DNA of 64,000 nt from Natranaeroarchaeum aerophilus (GTDB lineage Archaea > Halobacteriota > Halobacteria > Halobacteriales > Natronoarchaeaceae): the NCBI RefSeq assembly GCF_023638055.1, contig NZ_JAKRVY010000003.1, forward strand, positions 62,001 through 126,000, in the 5' to 3' direction. The notes below the pieces were generated by a model. It saw nothing but the letters and a program-made list of their open reading frames with translations, ran no database searches and was not told where the DNA came from. This document shows, in pieces, positions 32,750-40,323 of the stretch. Each line of letters begins with the position of its first letter. The stretch's first letter is position 1. The translations under genes were made by a program, and so were the position numbers.

Positions 32750-35248
32750 TCACGCCCGTGCAAGCGATGCCGGGACGATCTCGCTGGACGAGATGCGATC
32801 CCAGACGACGATCGCGGAGGGCAACACGAGCACCGAGCTCAGCCACGCGTAGAAGACACCCAGTGCGAGCAACAGGCCAAACTCCATGATCAGCGGGATC
32901 AACGCCACGTAGAGGATGCCGAGCCCACTCACCGTCGTCAGCATGCTCCCGGTGAGCGCGCCACCGGTCCCGCGAACCGTCGTCCCGAGGGCGTCCTGCA
33001 CGCTTTTCCCGCCCTCGAACTCGTCGACAAAGCGGTGCATGAAGTGGACGGTGTAATCGACGCCGAGCCCGATCGACACCGAGAGGATCGGCGCGTTGAT
33101 CGGGGAGAGTGGGATATCGAACAGCCGCATCGATCCGGCCAGCAACGCCACGGCAAGCAACACCGGAACGAGATTGAGCACGCCGTAGACGGCGCGGCCT
33201 TCGAGCCACCAGTACGAGAGCACCAGAAAGACCATCGTGAGGACGAACGCGACGAGCAGGCTGTTCACCGACGCCTCTGTCGTTTCGTCGATGATCGACT
33301 CGAAGATGACGAGCTGGCCGGTCGCCGTCGCATCGAGACGCATATCTTCCGCGAGTGCGCGGGCCGCAGCCACCGCCTCGTCCTGTTCGGCATCGACGTC
33401 GACCTGCACGTCGACGATCGCGCCGGTGCGGTCGGTCGTCAGTCGATCCTGCGCACGGTCGCCCGCGGGCGAGTCGAACAGCTCATCGTACACCACGTCG
33501 ACATCCCGGTCCGGGATCCCGTCACCGGAGGAGTCGTACCGTTCGACGGTTCGGGCGAACTCGGGATCCGCCGCTTCGTGGGACTCGATCACGCCGAGGA
33601 TCGACTCGGCGTCAGCCTGCCGCCCATCCGCCTCGAAGGCCTCGTCGGGGTCATCGAGCGCGCGATCGATCTCCGTGAGGCCGCGATCCGACCGCAACTC
33701 ACTGTCGTCAATATAGATCGTCACCGACCCCTCGAACCCCTGCTCGAAGTCCTCTTCGAGATAGGTGAGCACCTGTATGAACGTGTACTCGCCCGGCTGG
33801 AGCGGTCCGGGCAGCGACTCGTACTGCTCGATCCGATCCTCGTCGGGGAAGAAGGCCTCCTCGTCGAACTCGGTATCGACGCCGGTCCCGTACGCCGTTG
33901 CCCCGACACCGAGTGCCAGCACTGCGACGAGAAAGATCACCGGCGCGACTTTCGAGATCGACACACCGACGGTGAGCACTCGCCCCAGCGCGGAGTCTTC
34001 GTTTCCGAGCGGGCTCGTTCCGAACTCGGGGAATCGCGTTCCCTCGCGAAGCGTGTCAAAGCCCACCTTCCCGGCGGGGAGGAAGATCCCGAAGATGAGA
34101 AACGTGAAGATGATCCCGGCAGTACCGACGATCCCGAAGTCCCGGGTGACATCGCTGATGAGGTTCGCCATCAGGCTGAACACGGTCGTCAGCGTGACGA
34201 TCAGGAGCGCAATGAGAAGCTGCTGGGTGGTAATCCGCATCGACTCCGTGATCTGTTTACCAAGCTCCCGTTCCTCCCGATAGCGATTGATGATGTGGAT
34301 GCCAAAGTCGATCCCGACGGCGAGCAACAGCGCGAAGACGGTGATCAGTTGATCCGAAAAGGGGATGTCGGCGAGCGTCATGAAGCCGAACGTCCAGATA
34401 AACGTCAGAACGAGGGAGACGAGCCCCAGCATGAGATCGATCGGATCCCGGTACGCAACCGCCAGGAAGAAGATGATCAGGACGACCGCGGCGGGGAAGA
34501 CGACGATCGCCGTGTCACCGAGCAGCTGGAGCGTCTCCTCTTCGATGATCGCATCGCCGAAGACGACGACGTTCTCGCCAGTCTCGTAGCCGTCAATATC
34601 GTTTGCGATCTCCTGGGTCTGGAACTGAAGGTCGGCCGTATCACTCGTCTCCGCGTTCGGCGGCGTATCGTACGTGATCGCCACCTGCGCCACTGACGCC
34701 GATCCCGACTCCGGTTTGAAGTCCGTGCTAACGGGCAGTCCAGCGGTCTCGTCGGCGTCCGCGATCGCCTGCTCGAGCTGGCGCTGTGGCGTGCGCTCGA
34801 TCGTCCGATACTGCTCTTCGGCTGTCGTCGCCTCGGGATCGATCTGTTCTGCGACAAGCGAGGCCGGACTCGTCGAGGACTCGACGCGCAACCGGTCTTC
34901 CGTCTCGATACGATCCTGGAACGTCAACATCCGCAACAGCGATTGTTTCGACAGGACGTTCCGATCATCTTCCACGAACAGCTGTGCGGTTGTCCCCCCG
35001 GTGTCCCGTCCCTCGTCCCGGAACTCCTCCTGGATCTCGTCGAAGGCCTCCTGTGCGTCGGACCCCTCGGTGAACTGATCGGCACCGGCCTCTTCTTCGC
35101 CATCACTGAGGGCGATCGCTCCCAGGAAGCCGGCGGTAATCACGAGGAACACGAAGACGACTGTCCACGGCCGGGCGGTGATCGCCGTATTCACCCACCG
35201 TGTGAGACGATTGTCCTCCTCGGGTCCGTCAGTGGCTGCGTCACTCAT
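32750..35248 (-). CDS. RND superfamily (MMPL-type) exporter
   Basis: 832 aa, two repeated halves, each with one TM helix, a large external domain and five or six TM helices. Seen: TM1 at about 20-45 (WTVVFVFLVITAGFLGAIAL), the RND motif AVGIDFGIHIINRYREE in half one and SIGLGVDYTVHFMHRFVDEF in half two. This is the haloarchaeal/MmpL-like group exporting lipids or hydrophobic compounds. ATG 35248 overlaps the stop of the COG1361 gene (ATGA), so the two form an operon controlled from the divergent TetR promoter. Confidence 0.9.
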   Translation of the reverse strand: MSDAATDGPEEDNRLTRWVNTAITARPWTVVFVFLVITAGFLGAIALSDGEEEAGADQFTEGSDAQEAFDEIQEEFRDEGRDTGGTTAQLFVEDDRNVLSKQSLLRMLTFQDRIETEDRLRVESSTSPASLVAEQIDPEATTAEEQYRTIERTPQRQLEQAIADADETAGLPVSTDFKPESGSASVAQVAITYDTPPNAETSDTADLQFQTQEIANDIDGYETGENVVVFGDAIIEEETLQLLGDTAIVVFPAAVVLIIFFLAVAYRDPIDLMLGLVSLVLTFIWTFGFMTLADIPFSDQLITVFALLLAVGIDFGIHIINRYREERELGKQITESMRITTQQLLIALLIVTLTTVFSLMANLISDVTRDFGIVGTAGIIFTFLIFGIFLPAGKVGFDTLREGTRFPEFGTSPLGNEDSALGRVLTVGVSISKVAPVIFLVAVLALGVGATAYGTGVDTEFDEEAFFPDEDRIEQYESLPGPLQPGEYTFIQVLTYLEEDFEQGFEGSVTIYIDDSELRSDRGLTEIDRALDDPDEAFEADGRQADAESILGVIESHEAADPEFARTVERYDSSGDGIPDRDVDVVYDELFDSPAGDRAQDRLTTDRTGAIVDVQVDVDAEQDEAVAAARALAEDMRLDATATGQLVIFESIIDETTEASVNSLLVAFVLTMVFLVLSYWWLEGRAVYGVLNLVPVLLAVALLAGSMRLFDIPLSPINAPILSVSIGLGVDYTVHFMHRFVDEFEGGKSVQDALGTTVRGTGGALTGSMLTTVSGLGILYVALIPLIMEFGLLLALGVFYAWLSSVLVLPSAIVVWDRISSSEIVPASLARA

Positions 35249-36879
35249 TCGCTGGTTGCTCGCCGTCGCCACCACAGTCCAGCGATGCCGATGGCAGCAA
35301 CGACACCGCCGAGCGGGAACAGCAGACTGAGCAGCCCACCGTCGTCATCGTCTACCCCCTCTTCGACATCGACAGGCAACTGATACGTGTCGGAGATTTC
35401 AGTATCACCGCGCTCGGTATCGTACTGGAAATCGAGTTCGACCGGATACGTCTGGACCGTGGCGTCGTCCGCCGCGGCCACATCGAATCGGATCTCGGCG
35501 GATTCATCCGGAGCAAGCGAGGGGACGAACGCCTCGTCGTCCTCACTTGCCAGTGGACTATCCGTGTACAGGGCAGCATCGATGTTCGAGAGCGTCTCGG
35601 GGCGCTGGTTCGTGATCTCGACGATCAGGTCGGCAGTTTCACCCTGTCGCACTGTCGTCTCGACGCCATCCAGCGAGAACTCGTCGGTTCGGGGATCGAC
35701 CACGACACGCTGGGAGATCGGGCCATCCTGTGCGGTCGATCGGTCCCCGGAGCCGTATTCGACTGTGAACTGCAATTGGCGCGGTCCTTCATCGGCCTGC
35801 CCGCTCACATCGGTCGGATATCTGAACGACGTCGTCTCTCCGGCGTCCAGTTCTGGCAGTGCGTACCGCGTATCCTCGATGAACAGCGACTCGCTCTGGG
35901 GCTCGGCGATCAGTACTGCGTCGTCAACGCTCCGTGGCCCCTCGTTCGTAATCTCGCCGGTAACCTCGCCGTCGTAGCCGACCGACAGCGTATCCTCCAG
36001 GTTATCGATAGCGAACCGCTGTTCGGCTGCCGGAGCGAGACTGGCCGTTTCGGTCCCGGCCTGTCGTTCGATCCCGGCGTCATCTCGATAGCTGAGGTCG
36101 AGCTGGATGGGCTTTGCACCCTCACTCGTCGTCTGCGGGATCTCCACGTCAACCGTCACCGATGCCGAATCGTTCGCGTCGAGATCGCCGAGGAGTTCCT
36201 CGGCGGTGCCGCCGTCAACGACGACGCCGCCGCCACCGCTGATCGTTGCCTGCGTCGCGTTTGCGGCCTGGGCACCGACGTTTTCGACAGTGAGTGTTGC
36301 TGGGCCATCCCCACCAGGCTGGACATCCGTGTCAACAGCAGAGATAGCAAACCGTGGCTCGTCGGGAACGACGATCGTGAGAGTGAACCGATCACTGTCG
36401 GTCCTGTCCCAGCGCGATCCGGTGTTGTCCGACACCTGCCACGTGTAGGCATAGTCGGCTTCGACAGTGATCTCGTACTCACCCGGGTCGAGATCCTCGG
36501 GCGCTTCGATGCGCTGTGTCGCGCTGATGCTCTGGCCCTCGGGTAACGAACCCACTGAGGACTGGCCCGACTTCACGTCAAACGGCCCCTCATCAACGAC
36601 CTCGACGGAGAGGCCACGAGCGGTTGTCACGCGCTCGCTCTGGGTGCCAGTATCAAGTTCGCCCTGATTCTGTAGCTGTATCTCGATGGATTCCTCGGTG
36701 CCAGCGTTGAGCTCCGGCTCGGGCAGGAAGGCGTCGAGGTCGGGCTCGCCCCGCGTCAGCTCGCCGGACGACGAACCGAACTCGTCCTCCTGAGCGAGGA
36801 CGACCGGCACGGTAAGGGCAGCGGCCAGAATGAGAACCAGCGCGGCGACCACGACGACGAGTCGCTGACCCTCTGTCAC
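35245..36879 (-). CDS. COG1361/CARDB-type exported protein, RND partner
   Basis: About 544 aa. N-terminal TM/signal LVVVVAALVLILAAALTVPV, then three or four Ig-like COG1361/CARDB repeats (PATLTVENVGAQAANAT; EVTGEITNEGPRSVDDAVL; ADLIVEITNQRPETLSN), then an acidic spacer and a C-terminal anchor LLFPLGGVVAAIGIAGLWWR. Proteins like this commonly accompany archaeal MmpL-type exporters as extracellular subunits. The GTG at 36879 overlaps the stop of a 22-codon upstream ORF (GTGA); a GTG at 36888 is also in frame. Coupled to the RND gene by ATGA. Confidence 0.82.
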   Translation of the reverse strand: MTEGQRLVVVVAALVLILAAALTVPVVLAQEDEFGSSSGELTRGEPDLDAFLPEPELNAGTEESIEIQLQNQGELDTGTQSERVTTARGLSVEVVDEGPFDVKSGQSSVGSLPEGQSISATQRIEAPEDLDPGEYEITVEADYAYTWQVSDNTGSRWDRTDSDRFTLTIVVPDEPRFAISAVDTDVQPGGDGPATLTVENVGAQAANATQATISGGGGVVVDGGTAEELLGDLDANDSASVTVDVEIPQTTSEGAKPIQLDLSYRDDAGIERQAGTETASLAPAAEQRFAIDNLEDTLSVGYDGEVTGEITNEGPRSVDDAVLIAEPQSESLFIEDTRYALPELDAGETTSFRYPTDVSGQADEGPRQLQFTVEYGSGDRSTAQDGPISQRVVVDPRTDEFSLDGVETTVRQGETADLIVEITNQRPETLSNIDAALYTDSPLASEDDEAFVPSLAPDESAEIRFDVAAADDATVQTYPVELDFQYDTERGDTEISDTYQLPVDVEEGVDDDDGGLLSLLFPLGGVVAAIGIAGLWWRRRATSE

Positions 36880-36944
36880 TGCAACCACCTGCCGATTCGT
36901 CGATCAGCGTAACCCGTCGGGTCCGAACCCGCAGTATCGCTCAT
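36876..36944 (-). CDS. Possible leaderless 22-aa leader ORF before the COG1361 gene
   Basis: ATG 36944 opens a 22-codon frame (MSDTAGSDPTGYADRRIGRW and two more residues) whose TGA overlaps the GTG at 36879. The TATA-like GCTTAAG lies about 25 nt upstream, which puts the transcript start at this ATG. It could therefore be translated first, delivering ribosomes to the main gene. No family known, and expression is inferred. Confidence 0.45.
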   Translation of the reverse strand: MSDTAGSDPTGYADRRIGRWLQ

Positions 36945-36963
36945 ACCCACCTGTTTGATACCT

Positions 36964-37008
36964 GAGTCTTAAGCATTGTGATTGAACGTTCAATCACATT
37001 GTTTATCG
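36964..37008. promoter_or_regulatory. Divergent promoter with a 22-bp perfect palindrome (TetR operator)
   Basis: TGTGATTGAAC followed directly by GTTCAATCACA (36977-36998) is a perfect palindrome. On its left lies the minus-strand TATA (CTTAAG, about 36966-36973), on its right the plus-strand TATA (GTTTATC, 37001-37007). A TetR dimer bound here would block both promoters, giving autoregulation plus control of the exporter. Confidence 0.8.
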
Positions 37009-37030
37009 CCCCCGGCATCGAACTGGGAGT

Positions 37031-37117
37031 ATGCAACACCGGGGAGACACCTGCCGAGATGTCGGTTGTGCATCTAGCGAGAGAGAGCCAGCACCGACCC
37101 AGAGTAAACGACCGTGA
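37031..37117 (+). CDS. Possible leaderless 28-aa leader ORF before the TetR gene
   Basis: ATG 37031 lies about 26 nt after the GTTTATC box and opens 28 codons (MQHRGDTCRDVGCASSEREP, then eight more). Its TGA (37115-37117) overlaps the GTG start of the TetR gene (37114). It mirrors the 22-aa ORF on the other side of the operator. Function unknown; two Cys are present. Translation is inferred from position only. Confidence 0.45.
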   Translation: MQHRGDTCRDVGCASSEREPAPTQSKRP

Positions 37118-37722
37118 CCATGTCTGAAGACCCGTTTGCGGACACGGAAACGACCCAGGAAGAGATCCTTGCGGCAACCTACAGAGCACTGTGTACCGAG
37201 GGCTATGCCGATATCACCATCAAATCGATCGGTGAGCAGTTCGAGAAGAGTCCATCACTCATCTACCGCCACTACGAGGGAAAAGACGACCTCGTGCGTA
37301 GCTGTCTGGAGTATCTACTGGAGGGCTTCGAGAGTCAACATACCAGTGGAGAATTCGAAAAGCCCAGAGAGGAACTCGATGAGTTCGTCACGTCCATGAC
37401 TGCAACCGACCTTGACGACGAAGAGCGCCAGTTCATGGCGACACTCGTCGCCCTCCGGGCACGGGGTGTTACCGACGAGGAGTACCGACAGCTGTTCACA
37501 CGTAGTGATGCGATCCTGAAATCGCATCTCGTGTCGATTATCGAGTCGGGAATCGACACGGGCGAGTTCCAGCAGTGCACTCCCGAAAGCGTCGCCGAAA
37601 CACTCCTTGCTATTCTCTCGGGGGTCTCGACCAGACAGGCCACATCTATGTCCGATGAGTGGGTCACCGGTGTCCGCTCGGAGGTCAACGAGTACCTGAA
37701 ACTGCGTGTCTACGCCGAGTGA
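37114..37722 (+). CDS. TetR/AcrR family transcriptional regulator
   Basis: 202 aa. The N-terminal HTH is TQEEILAATYRALCTEGYAD, ITIKSIGEQFEKSPSLIYRH, YEGKDDLVRSCLEYLLEGF. The C-terminal ligand-binding region matches the haloarchaeal TetR group. It is divergent from the RND/COG1361 operon with a perfect palindrome between, so it is the likely repressor of that exporter, relieved by an exported compound. Start: GTG 37114 (overlapping the mini-ORF stop) or ATG 37120. Confidence 0.9.
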   Translation: MTMSEDPFADTETTQEEILAATYRALCTEGYADITIKSIGEQFEKSPSLIYRHYEGKDDLVRSCLEYLLEGFESQHTSGEFEKPREELDEFVTSMTATDLDDEERQFMATLVALRARGVTDEEYRQLFTRSDAILKSHLVSIIESGIDTGEFQQCTPESVAETLLAILSGVSTRQATSMSDEWVTGVRSEVNEYLKLRVYAE

Positions 37723-37757
37723 ACTACCCGACCCTACTCAGCCACTGGTGCGGCTTC

Positions 37758-37796
37758 GTGTCAGTTCTCATTATTGTGTGAGACGACTGTCTCACA
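37758..37796. promoter_or_regulatory. Orphan copy of the RHH/RelE operator and antitoxin start
   Basis: 39 bp matching 30508-30546 with two mismatches. It contains TGTGAGACgactGTCTCACA (37777-37796) and the first five codons of the antitoxin, whose frame now ends after about 16 codons. It is the stump of a deleted second RHH/RelE cassette, or a decoy site for the antitoxin. Confidence 0.72.
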
Positions 37797-37896
37797 AAAA
37801 TCGTTTCCTGTGTCGAACCGCCTACTGGAGAAGTCAGTACTCGCAAAGATGTACGTGTCTCGTGTACTCAACGGATAGAGATCTCACAGACCGAAT

Positions 37897-38343
37897 TCAC
37901 TCCAGTACACCGCGCTCCGACAGGTGCGTCCGCACCGCGATCAAAAAGTCCCGATACCGTTCGAGATCACCCAGCGCTTCGTATACTTCCTCGTGATTGA
38001 TGGCACCACCATAGGTATGAGCGAGTACGTTCCGGAATCGTGCTGCTTCCGCCATCTTTTGGGTCGTCGTCTCATCGATGATATCCGCGTCCCCAAGCAC
38101 AATCATAGCGGCTGGATTGCTCTTCGGGCGCTCGTCACGTTCGTCAACGGCCAGTGTTTTTGCGATGTCGAGTGCGGCTTCAGTCAACTTGACAAACCGC
38201 CGTTCAACGACGTCACGGGTTTCCGGATCGCTCCGGTAATCGGCAGCGGAAAGTGCCTGTTTGTCCGCCAGTACTGCAAGACTCGCTTCCATCGTTTCGA
38301 CGGCAGTGACGATCCGCTCAATATCGCTCTCCGAGAGGCTCAT
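37897..38343 (-). CDS. hepT: HepT-like HEPN-domain toxin/ribonuclease
   Basis: 148-aa all-helical HEPN protein. The catalytic RX4HXY motif is R104-N-V-L-A-H109-T-Y111 in ARFRNVLAHTYG. It overlaps the MntA-like gene by 4 bp. In the MntA-HepT (type VII) system the nucleotidyltransferase antitoxin AMPylates the Tyr of this motif and silences the RNase; both key sites are present here. The symbol reflects the clear pair. Confidence 0.87.
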   Translation of the reverse strand: MSLSESDIERIVTAVETMEASLAVLADKQALSAADYRSDPETRDVVERRFVKLTEAALDIAKTLAVDERDERPKSNPAAMIVLGDADIIDETTTQKMAEAARFRNVLAHTYGGAINHEEVYEALGDLERYRDFLIAVRTHLSERGVLE

Positions 38344-38771
38344 GCCAGATGGTCCTCGATCGCCGCGAGGGCATCGTCGAACCGTTCAGTAGGCGATCGC
38401 TGACGGCCACGGTCCTGGCCAGCGTCGCGGAGCTCCTCACGAAGCTCCCTGGCCGCTTGTTCGGACCCAGCGATGCGATCTCCGTTTTGGAATACTGCAC
38501 GAACCAGCGTCGGTGACGCCGATCGGAGGTCAACAATATCGATATCATCGGTGCCGAGGGCGAGGGCAAGATCGACACCAAGCGCGAGTCGCGCACGTCG
38601 CTGATTGGCCTCGGTTTCCTCGAAGGCCACTGCCACATCGATATCGCTTCCCGTGCTGGCCTCGTTGCGAGCCCGTGAACCGAAGATAAATCCGACTGCC
38701 ACTGGGTGGTCAGTGAGGACGGACGCAACTGTCTCATAAACCCCCTCGTCATCGACGTCCGTGGTCATCAT
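38340..38771 (-). CDS. mntA: MntA-like nucleotidyltransferase antitoxin
   Basis: 143 aa. The minimal nucleotidyltransferase motif GSX10DXD is complete: GSRARNEASTGSDIDVAV (Ser32, Asp43, Asp45), with the third Asp in DDIDIVDL. First gene of the pair and coupled to hepT by ATGA. A TATA-like TTTATACTATAC lies about 26 nt before the tandem ATGATG start, suggesting a leaderless mRNA. It should AMPylate and neutralise HepT. Confidence 0.87.
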   Translation of the reverse strand: MMTTDVDDEGVYETVASVLTDHPVAVGFIFGSRARNEASTGSDIDVAVAFEETEANQRRARLALGVDLALALGTDDIDIVDLRSASPTLVRAVFQNGDRIAGSEQAARELREELRDAGQDRGRQRSPTERFDDALAAIEDHLA

Positions 38772-38856
38772 CTAAAATAAGGTCCCTGTATAGTATAAAT
38801 CCGCTGCCCGCTTGGTACGCGACGACTTCGTATCGGGTCTCATTCCGGAGACCTGT

Positions 38857-40179
38857 TTACCGGGCGTCGATTGCGTCCTCGAGCAGCACCCGCGCTTCCT
38901 CATACAGCTCCGACGTCGTGACCTCAGTTCGACCCTCCGTAGTCACCCGAACCAGCGGCTGCGTCCCGCTGGCGCGCACGAGAAACCAGCCGTCCTCGCG
39001 CTCGACCCGGACGCCGTCGAGCGTCTCCACTGAGTCGTACTCCTCGTATGCACGCGCAGCAACCCGTTCCATGACCTCGCGCTTTGCCTCGACCTCCATG
39101 CTCTCTCGGCGAAGCGGGTAGCTCGGCAGCTCAGCGACCAGCGCCGACAGGGGTCCCTCCCGGTCGACCAGCACCGCGAGCTTCGCCGCGGCGAGCGGGC
39201 CATCCGGGGCGAGGGTCTCCTCGGGCCAGATCCACGCGCCGCTTGGCTCTCCACCGAAGACCACGTCATCCGCGCGTGCTCGCTCGGCGACGTATACATC
39301 ACCCACGCGTGTGCGTGTGAGGCTGGCACCGACCTCCGCGAGCGTGTCGTCCACGGCGAGGCTGGTATTCAGCGGCGCAGCGACGACGCCGCCCTCGCCC
39401 ACTGCGCGGCGACCGAACAGGGCAAGGAGGGCGTCACCGCCGAGGAACTGGCCGGTTTCATCGACCGCCATCATGCGATCACCGTCGCCATCGTGGGCGA
39501 TCCCAAGGTCGGCATCGGTCGCACCGACCAGCGCCTGCAGTGTCTCACAGGCGTCTTCGGTCGGCTCGCTGGGTCGACTGGGAAAGTGGCCGTCCGGCTC
39601 GGCGTTGAGCGTCTCGACCGAACAGCCAAGATCGCGGAGCGCGCCCGCCGTGACCCCACCAGCACCGTTGCCGACGTCGACGACCACCGAGAGCTTCTCG
39701 ATCGGGGCGACTGCGTCGACGATTGCGGCGTGGTGGCGTGCCGTCGCGTCGTCCCACTTGCTTGCGGTGCCGACGGCGTCCCACGTTGCGGGATCGTACT
39801 CGTCAACCTCGACGAGCGTCGCGATACGCTCCCGGCGCTCCTCGTCGAAGGCCATCCCCGAGGGCGTCCAGAGCTTGATCCCGTTGTCCTCGGGCGGGTT
39901 GTGCGAGGCTGTGATCATCACGCCCGCGTCCGCGTCACGCCACGCTACCGCTCGCGCGAGGGTCGGGGTGGCGACCATCCCACAGTCGACGATGTCCCCG
40001 CCGGACTCGCGGACCGCAGCCGAGAGCGCGTCAGCAAGGAGCGGCCCGGTCGTGCGTGGGTCCCGGCCGAGGACGATCCGCTCTGCGCCCTCAGCCACCA
40101 GTGCGCGTCCGATCGAGATGGCGAGGTCGACCGTCACGTCCGTCCCAAACTCCCCTCGAACACCGCTCGTTCCGAACAT
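38857..40179 (-). CDS. glmM: Phosphoglucosamine mutase / phosphohexomutase
   Basis: 440 aa, alpha-D-phosphohexomutase superfamily. Substrate loop MFGTSGVRGEFG, catalytic phosphoserine Ser92 in MITASHNPPEDNG, metal loop IAHDGDGDRMMAV and sugar loop GGEPSGAWIWPE, with the phosphate-binding RASGTQPLVRV near the C-terminus. The very short N-terminus before GTSG and the GEPSG loop fit archaeal GlmM (glucosamine-6-P to glucosamine-1-P, for UDP-GlcNAc). Phosphomannomutase activity cannot be excluded. Likely monocistronic. Confidence 0.85.
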   Translation of the reverse strand: MFGTSGVRGEFGTDVTVDLAISIGRALVAEGAERIVLGRDPRTTGPLLADALSAAVRESGGDIVDCGMVATPTLARAVAWRDADAGVMITASHNPPEDNGIKLWTPSGMAFDEERRERIATLVEVDEYDPATWDAVGTASKWDDATARHHAAIVDAVAPIEKLSVVVDVGNGAGGVTAGALRDLGCSVETLNAEPDGHFPSRPSEPTEDACETLQALVGATDADLGIAHDGDGDRMMAVDETGQFLGGDALLALFGRRAVGEGGVVAAPLNTSLAVDDTLAEVGASLTRTRVGDVYVAERARADDVVFGGEPSGAWIWPEETLAPDGPLAAAKLAVLVDREGPLSALVAELPSYPLRRESMEVEAKREVMERVAARAYEEYDSVETLDGVRVEREDGWFLVRASGTQPLVRVTTEGRTEVTTSELYEEARVLLEDAIDAR

Positions 40180-40323
40180 ATGTCATCTGACGTGTCGATC
40201 CCTAACAGTCGTTGGCCTTCCACCCACGGAAGCCCGTGTCACGAACCGGAATCCTCGGGAGATTCGGAGTGTTGAACATGGTCTCAGCAACCTTTTTGTG
40301 ACTCTCGTTGCGAATCAGAGCAG

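Noticed and set aside
32714-34696. 660-codon plus-strand frame
   Set aside because: Antisense of the RND exporter; His/Arg/Glu-rich shadow without domains, and the exporter motifs are unambiguous.
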